A stretch of 64,000 nucleotides of DNA from positions 1-64,000 of the forward strand of contig NZ_KB892935.1 of the NCBI RefSeq assembly GCF_000373985.1. Reading direction: 5' to 3'. The number at the start of each line of letters is the position of its first letter. The first letter of the stretch is position 1. The notes beneath the pieces were generated by a model. That model had not been told where the DNA came from, did no database searches, and was given only the letters and a program-made list of their open reading frames with translations. The DNA comes from Desulfobacter curvatus DSM 3379. Lineage in GTDB: Bacteria; Desulfobacterota; Desulfobacteria; Desulfobacterales; Desulfobacteraceae. The translations under genes and the position numbers were made by a program. Positions 27,721-37,997 of this stretch are shown piece after piece.

Positions 27721-28584
27721 GTGAAAATACCTGCAAAAAGTTCATTGAGCACAGGGGAAAAAACAGGGATTGCCGCCTTTATTCTGGCAGGTTCCTTTTT
27801 CGTTCTGTGGGGGCCGGTATGGAGTATTTTCCCCCTGGCAGGATTTGTTTTGATCTGTCTGGCGGCGCCTTTTGTAACGGATTACGGTTTTTTTTTGCCT
27901 GTTATATGCCGGGGACCGCGTCAGGTTAGTTGTGTCGCTCTCTCCTTTGACGACGGTCCGGACAAGGTGACAACCCCTTTGGTTCTGGATCTCCTTAAAT
28001 CTCACCAGGTGCCGGCCACGTTTTTTGTCACAGGGGAAAATGCCCGCCGTCATCCGGATCTCATTGCCCGGATTTTGGGGCAGGGTCACACCATCGGCAA
28101 CCATACCTATTCACACGATCCCTTGATTATGCTCAAATCCAGCCGGCAGCTCAAAGAGGAGATCATTAAAACCCAGGATATTCTTGCGGTCCACGGCATC
28201 CGGCCCCTGGTTTTCAGGCCTCCTGCAGGCATTACAAATCCGAAATTGGGACCTGTTCTGTCTGAACTGGGGTTGACTGCCGTGACTTTTTCCCGCCGGG
28301 CCAGGGACAGAGGAAACCGCAGGATATCCGGGATCGCTTCAAAAATTCTGGGCCGGGTGCGGCCCGGTGATATCATTTTGCTCCACGATTCAAAGCCCTG
28401 GGCTGAAAATTCTAAAGTAACGGATAACACAGTGCTTTACTCGTTTTTGACCGAAATAGAGCGCGTACTGGATGGACTTGAAATCCAAAAGCTTTCTGTG
28501 GTGCCGTTGTCGGAACTGATCGGGCAGGCGGTCATGGAAAAGGGGACGGAGAGAATTGGGTCTCGCATGTTCCCTGAAAAGTAA
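27721..28584 (+). CDS. membrane-anchored polysaccharide deacetylase
   Basis: 287 residues from a GTG at 27721. One or two N-terminal membrane helices (about 17-65) are followed by a NodB domain: SFDDGPD (catalytic Asp), HTIGNHTYSH (metal His pair), RPPAG and GDIILLHD. It removes N-acetyl groups from a surface polysaccharide or from peptidoglycan. It stands alone; 19 bases separate it from the convergent PP2C gene. Confidence 0.9.
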   Translation: MKIPAKSSLSTGEKTGIAAFILAGSFFVLWGPVWSIFPLAGFVLICLAAPFVTDYGFFLPVICRGPRQVSCVALSFDDGPDKVTTPLVLDLLKSHQVPATFFVTGENARRHPDLIARILGQGHTIGNHTYSHDPLIMLKSSRQLKEEIIKTQDILAVHGIRPLVFRPPAGITNPKLGPVLSELGLTAVTFSRRARDRGNRRISGIASKILGRVRPGDIILLHDSKPWAENSKVTDNTVLYSFLTEIERVLDGLEIQKLSVVPLSELIGQAVMEKGTERIGSRMFPEK

Positions 28585-28603
28585 TTCCTGGGGGGATTAT
28601 TTC

Positions 28604-29494
28604 TTAGAACCGGACGGCAATGGCTGCAATATCGTCATGGCACTTGAATCGGGGGCAGATCAGGCAATGGGGATCTTTTTTCTCCTGGCTGCGGATCATC
28701 TGTTTCAACCCTTCCAGGCCTAAATTGAGGTATGTCCTGACAAGATCGGTGAAATTTTTGTGCGGTTCCGGTTCAGGCTGGGGGATGGACAGACCGTCGG
28801 TAAAGAGCAGGACATGGGCCACCCGGTCCAGGGGCTCTTCTCCCTGATTTAGGAATGCTTCCGCCGCTTTTTCTCCGTTGAGCACCCCATATGTAATGTT
28901 CATGCCTGAACGGACCTTGCGGATCTGATCAGCCAGTTTGCCGCGCATGAGATCAATGACCTGTTGCTGGTCTGTCTGCCGGCTTTCTTTTGGGGATGCC
29001 TTTCCGGCTCCGGGCAGGTGGGTACGGACCAGTTCCTTCCACAGTGTGAGGGTCTCATGGTCATGGTCTTCCCGGTCCACCAGAACCCTGTGGCTGCCGT
29101 CCTCATAGATAAGAATGATTACGGCATCTCCGCTCTGTATCCATTCCAGGGACTGTTCCTTGAGGCGTACAACCGCCGCACTGGTGCACCAGAGATTTTC
29201 CTTTCTTGAGGTGTCGACCCCGTTGGAAATCATTTGCGCCATAATCGCATCGTTGGCCTGGCAGGCCAGCTGGTTAAGCGGGAAATGGTTCTTTTTAAAT
29301 ACTGCACCGGCCGTGCGGGAGGCAATGGTGCCCCCGGTCCGGTTTTGGCCGAATTTTTGGCTGTTCAGGCTGGTTGCCCCGTCAAAGACCCCGAGGATAT
29401 TGTCCTGGATTATCAAGAAGTCTTCGTTTTGAACGGCGGTTCCCTTTTCAAGGATGGTCCGGATCTCAATTTTTGGATACTGTTTTATTTCCAT
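28604..29494 (-). CDS. PP2C-type serine/threonine phosphatase
   Basis: 296 residues. The metal-binding Asp residues of the PPM family are in VFDGATS, LLFTDGLS and HDDIAAIAV, and WIQSGDAVIIL corresponds to the conserved GDS segment. A Cys-rich piece (CLICPRFKCHDD) near the end is unusual and may be a small metal site. No partner kinase or anti-sigma system is adjacent, so the target is unknown. Confidence 0.8.
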   Translation of the reverse strand: MEIKQYPKIEIRTILEKGTAVQNEDFLIIQDNILGVFDGATSLNSQKFGQNRTGGTIASRTAGAVFKKNHFPLNQLACQANDAIMAQMISNGVDTSRKENLWCTSAAVVRLKEQSLEWIQSGDAVIILIYEDGSHRVLVDREDHDHETLTLWKELVRTHLPGAGKASPKESRQTDQQQVIDLMRGKLADQIRKVRSGMNITYGVLNGEKAAEAFLNQGEEPLDRVAHVLLFTDGLSIPQPEPEPHKNFTDLVRTYLNLGLEGLKQMIRSQEKKDPHCLICPRFKCHDDIAAIAVRF

Positions 29495-29582
29495 CGGGTA
29501 ATTATAAAAACAGGAAATTGTCTGTCAAAAAGATAATATTAATCCAAACCAGAAAATATATAGATATTCTATATACATTTTT

Positions 29583-31316
29583 TTAGGATGGCTGGTGGTA
29601 TTCAAAAACGATTTTTCCTGCTTTTGGCATCCCGGTTTTAATGAACCTGGCTTCATCCTGGTTGCGTGGGTCTTTTTTCTTTGCTCCGGACAGTCGAAGT
29701 GCTACGCCCTTGGGCAAGTCCAGGGAAAAAAACAGGGTGTCTGACAGGGCCTTTGCCGGAACTTTGTCGATCCAGTCTAAAGAGACCACGATCTTTTTTT
29801 TCTTGGCTTGTATCCTGGACTGGGTGGCATTGAGATACTGGGTCAGGCAGGCCGATATATCCCTGGAAAGAACCACCTGGTTTTCCCTGGCCCTCTTTTT
29901 TATAAAATAGGCCCAGGCATGGATGACATCCATGTTTCTGCCGGGATCGGGATGGATAATATTGGCCCAGTGCAACGCAAGGATGGGGGAGTTGAAGCTG
30001 AACTCAGGCGGTGCCGCAACATGGTTCCACCGGGTTTGAGATACCCCCCTTTCCATGAGCAGGACGCCTTCTTCCCAGCCAAGCCCTTTGAACTGGGGGG
30101 ACATACGGCAGTCTGCCCGGGAGAAGACCAGGGGGATGTACCGGATACCAAAGGATCGGGCAATTGCCTGGAAGCCTTTTACCCCTTTGCCGAAGCCGTG
30201 GTGCAGGGCCGGGGGGATAAAAATTCGGGGCGCCTGGGCCAGGCTGAATGCCTCCATGAGCCTGAAAAAATATTCCAGATGTTTTTTGACCAGATCCTGA
30301 GGGCGCATTTTGCCATTAGGATCGTGGAATTCGCTGCGAAACATTTGGCCTCGGTCCCAAAATTCATGCCCCACCCCATGGAGGGCTACCTCCAGGTATT
30401 CACTACCTTGCTGAATAATTTGAGCCGCCTGTTTTGGCCCCCATTGTTGTTTAAACCGAAAGGTGGAGGCGCCTTTGGAGGATCTGCCCATGTCAAAAAT
30501 GTCAAGGTTCAGGCCGCAGGCCAACCGGATCATCTGCCAGTACAGCAGCATATTGGTGTTCAGGGACCTGAACTCCTTGAGGGATGATGCCCAGGGATTG
30601 ACCAGTCTGTTTTTAAACCGGAAAACGAAACTTGCAGCCGCCGGCATCCCCCTGTGATAGATCACACAGATGAATGCCCGGCCCGGGAAGACCGAGAATA
30701 TGGTTTTAAAAAAATAGAGGGCATGGACAGGGGAGCCCAGGTCCCTCATGTTTTGTGCAAAGACCTTATAAAATGCCGGCAGAAGCTTAGGTCCGCCAAT
30801 ATCCCAGGTCAGTCCGTTTTTTATTCCTTTATTGATCTGGCTTCTGAGTTTGGCGGGAAAGGTCGCCATCATCCGGTGGGGATTAGGAGCCAGGGCGATG
30901 GTCAGCCCGGTCTTTTCGGTGAAAATTTGTGGACGGCGGCCCTGGAGGGTCAGCTCGGATGCGTCAAAATTCATATTCTGCCGGATGCTCAACCCGGCGC
31001 TGTTTCGGCAACCCAGCGTGTCCCAAGCCTTTTCCAGGAGAAATTGCCCGGCCTTTGGATTTTTTGCCAGAATACCTGCATGGTCGAAAAAGGGGACGGA
31101 GATCCATTCAGGCGGATAAAAAAGCCGGCTGAATCGGAACAGGGGAACCAGGGCTACTATTCTACCCTTTTCCACCGCAGCCAGGTAAACCGGCTTGTGT
31201 CGGTATACCGGCGCGATCACCCTGCGCCAGCCAAAGAGGTGGGTAAAGGCGGCACCAGGGTGCTGCATCACAAAGCGATCCCATTCAAAGGGATGGTCTA
31301 TTATCTTTAACTGCAT
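29583..31316 (-). CDS. FemAB/GNAT-like protein with a deacetylase-like C-terminal region
   Basis: 577 residues. Residues 1 to about 340 match the FemAB-type acyltransferase fold seen in the exosortase (XrtA/PEP-CTERM)-associated family, with FDMGRSSKGASTFRFKQQWG as the recognisable end. Residues about 345-500 (RIFIPPALHHGFG, PILALHWANIIHPDPGRN) look like a degenerate polysaccharide-deacetylase barrel, as judged by eye. It overlaps the end of the EAL gene by 10 bases, so the two are co-expressed. It probably modifies an extracellular polysaccharide and fits with the PEP-CTERM protein at 46 kb. Confidence 0.7.
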   Translation of the reverse strand: MQLKIIDHPFEWDRFVMQHPGAAFTHLFGWRRVIAPVYRHKPVYLAAVEKGRIVALVPLFRFSRLFYPPEWISVPFFDHAGILAKNPKAGQFLLEKAWDTLGCRNSAGLSIRQNMNFDASELTLQGRRPQIFTEKTGLTIALAPNPHRMMATFPAKLRSQINKGIKNGLTWDIGGPKLLPAFYKVFAQNMRDLGSPVHALYFFKTIFSVFPGRAFICVIYHRGMPAAASFVFRFKNRLVNPWASSLKEFRSLNTNMLLYWQMIRLACGLNLDIFDMGRSSKGASTFRFKQQWGPKQAAQIIQQGSEYLEVALHGVGHEFWDRGQMFRSEFHDPNGKMRPQDLVKKHLEYFFRLMEAFSLAQAPRIFIPPALHHGFGKGVKGFQAIARSFGIRYIPLVFSRADCRMSPQFKGLGWEEGVLLMERGVSQTRWNHVAAPPEFSFNSPILALHWANIIHPDPGRNMDVIHAWAYFIKKRARENQVVLSRDISACLTQYLNATQSRIQAKKKKIVVSLDWIDKVPAKALSDTLFFSLDLPKGVALRLSGAKKKDPRNQDEARFIKTGMPKAGKIVFEYHQPS

Positions 31317-33451
31317 GGCCTGGGGCTTTCTCCATGGGGACGCAGCGGCTCCGGCTTTGAAAACAGATAGCCCTGAATTATTCTAAGTGGCGTGGTGCTG
31401 ATCTTTTCAAGCTGTTTTTTATTTTCAACCCCTTCAGCCACTATGGAATAACCAAAGTTTTCAGCAATATTACATAAGGTATGGAACATGTAAAAAGCTT
31501 TGTCATCGTGCAGGATCTGGTCCACAAAACTTTTATCAATCTTGATTTCATCAGGTTGAATGTTTATCAGATAATTTAAAGAAGAGTAGCCCGTCCCAAA
31601 ATCATCTATGGAAACTTTGACAAACAGTTCGCGAAGTCTTGTTATAATTTTATTAATAGCCTTGTAGTCGGCAATAAAAATATCTTCCGTGATTTCAAGG
31701 ATTAATTTGTGTGGTGGTATGTTATACTTATTTATGGCCCGCTCAATTTTGCCGGTAAAATCTTTTTCCATGAAACATAGGGGTGAGATATTAATTGATA
31801 TCGTCAGGTTTGAATCGTATTTCATGACCAAAGCCTGATAGTCACCCAACACTTTGTCAACCATATAGTCGGTAAATTCAGTGATCAGATTAAGCTGATT
31901 GATGTACGGAATAAACACATTAGGCGGTACAAATCCCATTTCACCGGAAATCCATCTTGCCAACGCTTCCACACCCACAACTTTTCCAATGGCGAAATCA
32001 ACCTTCTCCTGATAGTAGGGAATGATCTCTTTTTCTGAAATGGCCTTGCCCAGATGCCGGCGCATGGCAAGTTCGTTTTCCACCCGCTTTTTCATTGATT
32101 CTTCAAACAGTGTTATTGATAATCTCTTTTTTTCTTTGGCTGTCCGCATTGCGGTTGTTGTCTCTTCGTATAACGTCTCAAAGGATTTTTTCTGACCGTC
32201 GTACACGGTCAGGGCGAGGTATATATCAAGCATCTGATTGTAACCGTTCTCTATAACGTATTGTTGACTTTTATCTCTGATCTTCTTCAGTAGTGTATGG
32301 ATACGTTGTTGCTCAACGTCTTCTATCCAGATCGAAAACTCATTACTGGCGGTACGCGCCGGATAACTATTGTCTTCTTTACATTGGCGCAGGTATTCAC
32401 CCAAAAGTCCCAATACCTTGTCGCCCTGCTCATACCCCAAGGTCAAATTAATGAGTTTTAGCCCTATGATGTCCAGTTGGGCCAGATAACCGAATTTGCA
32501 TCCATTGTTCAGCCTTTGCTCAACGTATTCTTTGAAACCGTTCCGGTTGGGAAGCTGTGTAACATCATCGTTGTAGGCTAGATAGGTTAAACGGTTATTC
32601 TTGAGGGTGATTTTATGTTCGGCCTTTTCAAGGCAGGCAATCATGGTGTTGTAACCGTCAATCAATATTCTGGTTTCATCATTATGATTGCCGGGATGGA
32701 TTGACTGATAGCGGCCTTTGGTTACTTTTTTCATGCCGCGGGCAATATCAAGTACGGGTTTCGTTGCTGATTTGATATATGTCGTACCGACATAACCGGT
32801 GAGAATCAGCAGTATAACGGTTACTATTACTATCGTATAAAGAATTTCGGTTGCTTCATTGACGAAGTCCAACTCATATGCCGTTGAGACAACAATCCAT
32901 TCCCAGTCAGGGTTATAACCAACATAGGAAATTTTTCTGCCGATTTTGTCGGAGTGAGGAAAACGCCAGGCATAATAGGTGTACCCGCCGCCATTGAGTG
33001 CAAGTGCTATCTTTTCCCTGACAATATAATGTTCAGCGTCATTAAAGTCGGTTACGTCCCATACGTTTTGCCCCTCCAGGGTGGGATGCAGGACTTCAAA
33101 GCCTTTTTTATCGTAGATGATAAAATATCCATGTTCACTTAAATCAATATTTCCATGTGATTCTCTTGTACCGTCTGCCGTTACAGGGCCAAGTAAAAAC
33201 GTCTTAATCGTCTCCTGTGCATCTGCTTTATTGGTTAATCCCGCCTCAACTTTTTCATATTCCGAATGAATCAAGGCCAATGCCTGGATAACGCTGTTTT
33301 TGAGAACTACCTTGCCTTTTTCGGTGAGCGCCTTTTTAGCAATTTGATAACTTGAAATGCCTATGAGGGATGTCGCGATGATTAATATGAATAGAAATAT
33401 TGATATAAGCTTGCGGTTAAACGATTTTTTAAATTCGTTTACAACTTTCAA
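31307..33451 (-). CDS. Cache-HAMP-GGDEF-EAL c-di-GMP phosphodiesterase
   Basis: 714 residues: a membrane helix at about 14-36, a periplasmic Cache domain (GYFIIYDKKGFEVLHPTLEG), a second helix near 205-225, HAMP, a GGDEF-like domain with the catalytic motif changed to ASNEF (so probably no cyclase activity), then EAL with EALARW, LILEITED, DDFGTGYSSL, KIDKSFV and AEGVE all kept. It should be an active phosphodiesterase responding to an external small ligand. Translationally linked to the FemAB-like gene and next to the O-acetylation pair, suggesting control of polysaccharide output. Confidence 0.93.
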   Translation of the reverse strand: MKVVNEFKKSFNRKLISIFLFILIIATSLIGISSYQIAKKALTEKGKVVLKNSVIQALALIHSEYEKVEAGLTNKADAQETIKTFLLGPVTADGTRESHGNIDLSEHGYFIIYDKKGFEVLHPTLEGQNVWDVTDFNDAEHYIVREKIALALNGGGYTYYAWRFPHSDKIGRKISYVGYNPDWEWIVVSTAYELDFVNEATEILYTIVIVTVILLILTGYVGTTYIKSATKPVLDIARGMKKVTKGRYQSIHPGNHNDETRILIDGYNTMIACLEKAEHKITLKNNRLTYLAYNDDVTQLPNRNGFKEYVEQRLNNGCKFGYLAQLDIIGLKLINLTLGYEQGDKVLGLLGEYLRQCKEDNSYPARTASNEFSIWIEDVEQQRIHTLLKKIRDKSQQYVIENGYNQMLDIYLALTVYDGQKKSFETLYEETTTAMRTAKEKKRLSITLFEESMKKRVENELAMRRHLGKAISEKEIIPYYQEKVDFAIGKVVGVEALARWISGEMGFVPPNVFIPYINQLNLITEFTDYMVDKVLGDYQALVMKYDSNLTISINISPLCFMEKDFTGKIERAINKYNIPPHKLILEITEDIFIADYKAINKIITRLRELFVKVSIDDFGTGYSSLNYLINIQPDEIKIDKSFVDQILHDDKAFYMFHTLCNIAENFGYSIVAEGVENKKQLEKISTTPLRIIQGYLFSKPEPLRPHGESPRPCS

Positions 33452-33572
33452 CTGTCGCTCCTCATGGATACAGAAGATTGTTTTTAATCTGTATGATTAC
33501 CATGATTGGGAGTGGTTGGCATACAATTTTTATGCAACCATGGCCTGATGGCGGCACTTTTGTCTTCTTCTA

Positions 33573-34487
33573 CTATAATATGGAACGGATATATGTCGTT
33601 AAAAAGTATTCAATGCCTGTTTTATTAAAGTGCATATGGTCGTAATAAAATTTCTTATCCTGCATGCACGATGCACAATTGATGTAAGACACCCCCGTTT
33701 CACGATCTGCAGTTTTCCGCAGGAACGCATCTACCTCAGACAGGCCGGGGAAATCGGGCATTAACAATGGGAGCATGACATAGGTGATGGTGGCTCCATG
33801 CATTTTGACCACCTGATTAATGTCATCAACCACATGGCCGTAGGCGATAAAACTGTTTTGGTCATACTTTTTCAGATAATGTTTTCTCGCCTTTTCCATT
33901 TTTTTTTCATCGATTGCTTTAAGCGTGCCGTTTGTCAGTCCGGGGGCTGCGTAGCGGGAGATTTTTTCCCAGTCCGTGACCGCAATTTTTTGAAGGTAGG
34001 AAGAGAGCCGGTTTAAGGGATAACGGTCCTTAATGAGCTTAAAGAAAATAAACAGCTCGAACGGCTCATCCCTGAGAAAGAAGTCGTTGTTTTCATTGTT
34101 AATGGAAGAATAGAAAACAAACGGATCCACCAGGTAAATAACATGATCTGCCGTATTGCCCTGATTCAGGAAAAAAGAGAGATGAACATCCATGGGCATC
34201 AGGCCGCCGCCGCCCCCTTTGGACAGGTTGGCCACCTTCCTGCCCAGGATTTTTTCCACCATTTCATGGTTACCATCCCGGGAAAGCACGCGGCCCCTTG
34301 AGGTTCCCAGAAAGACGACCGGATAATGTTCGTTTTCTTCAGTTACCAGCAGGTTTGACTCGCTTTGGGCATATGAAAGACGAATATCCCGGTGCCGCCC
34401 TGAAAAACAATAGAGAAGCACTGTGAGAATAAAAAGATTCAAAATCCCAAAGATAACTAATTTTATAATAAAAAGTTTTCCGTTCAT
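33573..34487 (-). CDS. SGNH-type acetyltransferase/esterase partner of the MBOAT
   Basis: 304 residues with one N-terminal membrane helix (about 7-27) and a periplasmic SGNH-like domain: nucleophile Ser63 in LGTSRGR and the closing pair Asp283/His286 in YDHMHFN. Proteins of this kind next to MBOAT genes, such as AlgJ/AlgX or PatB, transfer acetyl groups to sugars. It starts 13 bases after the MBOAT stop codon on the same strand. Confidence 0.75.
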   Translation of the reverse strand: MNGKLFIIKLVIFGILNLFILTVLLYCFSGRHRDIRLSYAQSESNLLVTEENEHYPVVFLGTSRGRVLSRDGNHEMVEKILGRKVANLSKGGGGGLMPMDVHLSFFLNQGNTADHVIYLVDPFVFYSSINNENNDFFLRDEPFELFIFFKLIKDRYPLNRLSSYLQKIAVTDWEKISRYAAPGLTNGTLKAIDEKKMEKARKHYLKKYDQNSFIAYGHVVDDINQVVKMHGATITYVMLPLLMPDFPGLSEVDAFLRKTADRETGVSYINCASCMQDKKFYYDHMHFNKTGIEYFLTTYIRSIL

Positions 34488-34500
34488 CTTTTGCTTCTAC

Positions 34501-35955
34501 TTAGAATTGAAAGTAAATGAATTCCTGTTTTACGCCAAATATCCCCGAAATCAATACAGACCAGCATGCGACGGTATAGATGGCCCAGCGGGCCGTGAGG
34601 GGAAGATTTTCCACCTGTTCCTGGACCCATCCCCGCCGTTCCCACATTTCCACCCCAAAAAGCAACACAATCATAAAAAGCAGAAAAATAAATTGAGGGA
34701 TGCCCACAATATCGATTCCGGCCTGTTTTAACCCAAATCCTTCAATACCAATTAAGCACATTTTACGGATTATGGAGAATGCGTCCGAGACCGAATTGGC
34801 CCGGAAAAATATCCAGGCAAACGACACCATACACATCGTGATCGCCACCTGTATCCCTTGATTCAGCATGGATGCCTTGCCCGGAAACAACCTGTCCGCC
34901 AGTCGCCTCTGGAAATGGCGCGTTGCGTTCTCCAAAATCAGTATAAATCCATGCAACGCGCCCCAGACCACAAATGTCCAGTTCGCCCCATGCCACAACC
35001 CGCTGACTAGAAAGGTAATAAAAATATTGTACCGCCAACGCCATTTTGTCACCTGGTTTCCGCCCAATGGAATATATACATAATCCCGAAACCAGGTGGA
35101 CAGGGAGATATGCCAGCGTTGCCAGAATTCGTGAAGGGATTTTGAAAAATAGGGATGCCTGAAGTTTTCCATCAGGTCATATCCCAAAACCTGAGCGCTG
35201 CCCCGGGCCATATCCGTATACCCTGAAAAATCGCAGTAGATCTGGACGGTATAGAACAGGGTGGCGATAATGAGCGCAATGCCCTGATAATCCCCCGCAT
35301 GGTTGTAAACCCGGTTGACATACACAGCAAGATGGTCGGCAATGACCATTTTTTTGACAAGCCCCCAGAGTATGAGCCGCAACCCCTGGGTGACGTTTTG
35401 ATAATCAAAAGGGTGGGGTTGTTTGAATTGGGGCATCAGATCCCGGGCCCGGTTGATTGGACCTGAAAGCAACGGGGGAAAGAATGCCGTGAACAGTGCG
35501 AAAATGTTGAGTCTACGCTCCGCCGGAACCTTGCCGTTGTAAACATCCAGAATATAGCCCAGGCTCTGGAACGTATAAAAGGAGATGCCTACCGGAAGGA
35601 GCAATTCAAACATGGGAACATCCTGGTGGATATTCAGGGCCGCAAACACACTGGTGGTTGATCTGCTGAAAAAGTTGAAATATTTGAATAAAAATAGGGT
35701 CCCGATGTTTAAGAAAACACCGGCCCACATATAAGGTTTTCTTCTTTTTTTCGGGGTGCCGGACATGAGGAGCCCCAGGGTATAATTGACCAGGGTCGAT
35801 CCCATGAGAAGAAAAATGTATTCGATTTTTGCAAAGGAATAAAAAAAATAGCTCGATATTAGAAGCAAAAGCCATCTGTGCCGATGGGGAATGAAATAGT
35901 AGAGCCCGATTAAAACAGGGAAAAAAATAGCGAATTGGAAGGAGTTGAATAGCAT
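34501..35955 (-). CDS. MBOAT-family O-acyltransferase (AlgI-like)
   Basis: 484 residues with about 10 membrane helices. Family motifs are clear: GISFYTFQSLGYILDVY, WHISLSTWFRDYVYIPLGGN and the catalytic-His segment LVSGLWHGANWTFVVWG. It should move acetyl groups across the membrane to the SGNH partner for O-acetylation of an exopolysaccharide. Divergent from the beta-helix lipoprotein gene with a 233-base shared upstream region. Confidence 0.93.
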   Translation of the reverse strand: MLFNSFQFAIFFPVLIGLYYFIPHRHRWLLLLISSYFFYSFAKIEYIFLLMGSTLVNYTLGLLMSGTPKKRRKPYMWAGVFLNIGTLFLFKYFNFFSRSTTSVFAALNIHQDVPMFELLLPVGISFYTFQSLGYILDVYNGKVPAERRLNIFALFTAFFPPLLSGPINRARDLMPQFKQPHPFDYQNVTQGLRLILWGLVKKMVIADHLAVYVNRVYNHAGDYQGIALIIATLFYTVQIYCDFSGYTDMARGSAQVLGYDLMENFRHPYFSKSLHEFWQRWHISLSTWFRDYVYIPLGGNQVTKWRWRYNIFITFLVSGLWHGANWTFVVWGALHGFILILENATRHFQRRLADRLFPGKASMLNQGIQVAITMCMVSFAWIFFRANSVSDAFSIIRKMCLIGIEGFGLKQAGIDIVGIPQFIFLLFMIVLLFGVEMWERRGWVQEQVENLPLTARWAIYTVACWSVLISGIFGVKQEFIYFQF

Positions 35956-36106
35956 GGTCGGTCCGTAACGGGGATTGGGTTCAAGTGGTCAATGTAGGGC
36001 CGGGCAGGATGTTTTCTTTGTTTTTCAGCAACATTGAAACCATCAGCTTCTTTGTACTTACACTGGTGGACTATAAAGAGTCTCATCGACTGAGTCAATT
36101 GTAAAA

Positions 36107-36136
36107 TTGACAACCATATCCACATACCGATATGAT
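36107..36136 (+). promoter_or_regulatory. promoter of the beta-helix lipoprotein gene
   Basis: TTGACA at 36107-36112 and TATGAT at 36131-36136, 18-base spacer. The -10 box overlaps the upstream candidate ATG at 36132, which argues that translation starts further down, at 36189. Confidence 0.5.
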
Positions 36137-36188
36137 TCACCTTAATGCCCCGTATAACCGCTACCTACCTGGAAAGGCGACCCGCACA

Positions 36189-37997
36189 ATGCAAATTCTG
36201 AAAAATTTAAATTATGGATTGATTTTAAACGGAATGCTCATTTTTATTTTGTCTTATTTTTTATCGACCGGATGCTATCAGGCAGAAATGGAAAAACGAA
36301 TATCCGGAGAAAAAAAAGGCTTTGCTTGCGTAGATGAAACAGCAAAAAAATGGACGCCTGCCGTGTGGAAGGATTTTGTCAGGAATGGTCCCACAGGCAC
36401 CCGCCTTCCGGATTTTTCAAGGGCTGGGTATGGTATGGGGGAACAACCGATACCCGAAATAGAAAGTCCGGTGTTCAATGTCACCCATGTGCGGTTCGGA
36501 GCTGCTCCGGATGACGGCAAAGAAGACACGTTGGCGATCCAGGCGGCTATTGATGCTGCGGCCGCGGCCGGGGGCGGTGTTGTATTTTTGCCCAAAGGCC
36601 GATACGACATTCATCAGACAAAAGCCTCCCCTTATCTTCAAATCCGTTCTGATCGTATCGTTTTGCGGGGCCAGGGCTCGGGTAGAAACGGAACCACCCT
36701 TTTCATGGGTGCGCCGGGAGAAGAGGGGCCGGTCCGGCGTCTGGGAACCGTTTCAGCCCGGATAGAAGCCCGGCATCATACGGCTTTAGCCGTCCTCGGC
36801 GCTGAGGATAGCAATGAATTGGCCGCTTTTACACAAGACGTGGTCCGGGGACAAACAGATATCCCGGTGACCGATACCGGAAAATTTTCTGAAGGGCAGA
36901 TCGTGACTATCGTATGCAGTGATCCCCTCATCGATCCCACACATCCGGCACCACATAAAGCGGATATCCCTGTGCAACTGACCACACCTTTCACGCTCGG
37001 CCCTGTCCAGAAAGACACGTTTGGACCTGCGGTCAAAAAGCTTTCCTGGATAGCAGGTATTGAAAAGATTATTGATGCCCATACCATCCGCCTGACCCGT
37101 CCGGCAAGGTTTGATCAACCCCTAGGCTACACCCCTAAAATTTTTTCTTTCAACGGCATTCAAGAGATCGGCATCGAACACCTGCGATTCGAAAGTGCAT
37201 GGCCCGGCGGGTACCGGCACCATAAACCGTTTCAGGATGCGGATGGAAAAATTATTCGAACCGCCAAGGAGCAGGACTATCTTTGGGGTGGCATTTGGAT
37301 CAGCAGTGCTGTGAACGGATGGGTGCAAGATGTGACCTTTGCCGACATGACCCAGGGCATTATCCTCAGCCGGTCGGCCCAGTGGGCCCTGAAGAACCTT
37401 ACATTTACAGGGCAGGAAGGACATGCCGGTGTCACCATCGGCTGGGGAAACGACAACCTGGTCAAAAACGTCGAGTTCCATGCCCGGTTGGTGCATCCGG
37501 TGACGCTGACAATGACGGCATCAGGAAACGTTATCACAAACTGCACGACGCATTATGAAGGCAGAAATCTGCATTCAGGCACGGACACGGCCATGGATTT
37601 TCACGGTATCTTCCCTTTTGAAAATCTATTTGAAAAAATGAAGGGCTTCTATGTCTGCCCGGGTGGCGATCTGAGCGTGATGCCCCATGCCGGCGTAAGA
37701 AATGTTTTCTGGAATATAGAGGCTCCCGCAAAGATCACCGGCTACGGCGACTATGCAAAAGATTCCTTTGTGCAAACCTATGATTTTGTGAGCACCTCAT
37801 CCAAAATGCCTGCAACCATGTATGAACACTATCCCCAGGCGTTTTATATTGGTATCCATAGGAGAGGCAACCGCCCCGTCACCCTGGCCGGATCAACCGA
37901 AGACCGTCACACCCGGTGGATGACAGTGGAGGGATTAAACCGTCCGGATATGGCTATTCCTTCCCTTTATGAACTGCAAAAAAAAGTATTGCAGTAA
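36189..37997 (+). CDS. lipoprotein with pectate-lyase-like right-handed beta helix
   Basis: 602 residues from the ATG at 36189, which gives a textbook lipoprotein signal (hydrophobic core, then FLSTGCYQ). After about 75 residues the pectate-lyase superfamily start appears: VRFGAAPDDGKEDTLAIQAA followed by GGGVVFLPKGRYDI. The remainder has the repetitive beta pattern of a parallel helix. Likely a surface or periplasmic polysaccharide lyase, epimerase or hydrolase. The substrate is not identifiable, but the neighbouring O-acetylation pair suggests an acidic exopolysaccharide. Confidence 0.8.
   Translation: MQILKNLNYGLILNGMLIFILSYFLSTGCYQAEMEKRISGEKKGFACVDETAKKWTPAVWKDFVRNGPTGTRLPDFSRAGYGMGEQPIPEIESPVFNVTHVRFGAAPDDGKEDTLAIQAAIDAAAAAGGGVVFLPKGRYDIHQTKASPYLQIRSDRIVLRGQGSGRNGTTLFMGAPGEEGPVRRLGTVSARIEARHHTALAVLGAEDSNELAAFTQDVVRGQTDIPVTDTGKFSEGQIVTIVCSDPLIDPTHPAPHKADIPVQLTTPFTLGPVQKDTFGPAVKKLSWIAGIEKIIDAHTIRLTRPARFDQPLGYTPKIFSFNGIQEIGIEHLRFESAWPGGYRHHKPFQDADGKIIRTAKEQDYLWGGIWISSAVNGWVQDVTFADMTQGIILSRSAQWALKNLTFTGQEGHAGVTIGWGNDNLVKNVEFHARLVHPVTLTMTASGNVITNCTTHYEGRNLHSGTDTAMDFHGIFPFENLFEKMKGFYVCPGGDLSVMPHAGVRNVFWNIEAPAKITGYGDYAKDSFVQTYDFVSTSSKMPATMYEHYPQAFYIGIHRRGNRPVTLAGSTEDRHTRWMTVEGLNRPDMAIPSLYELQKKVLQ

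Noticed and set aside
30654..31310. 218-codon plus-strand frame within the FemAB-like gene
   Set aside because: Overlaps a recognisable protein on the other strand and has low-complexity, shadow-like composition.
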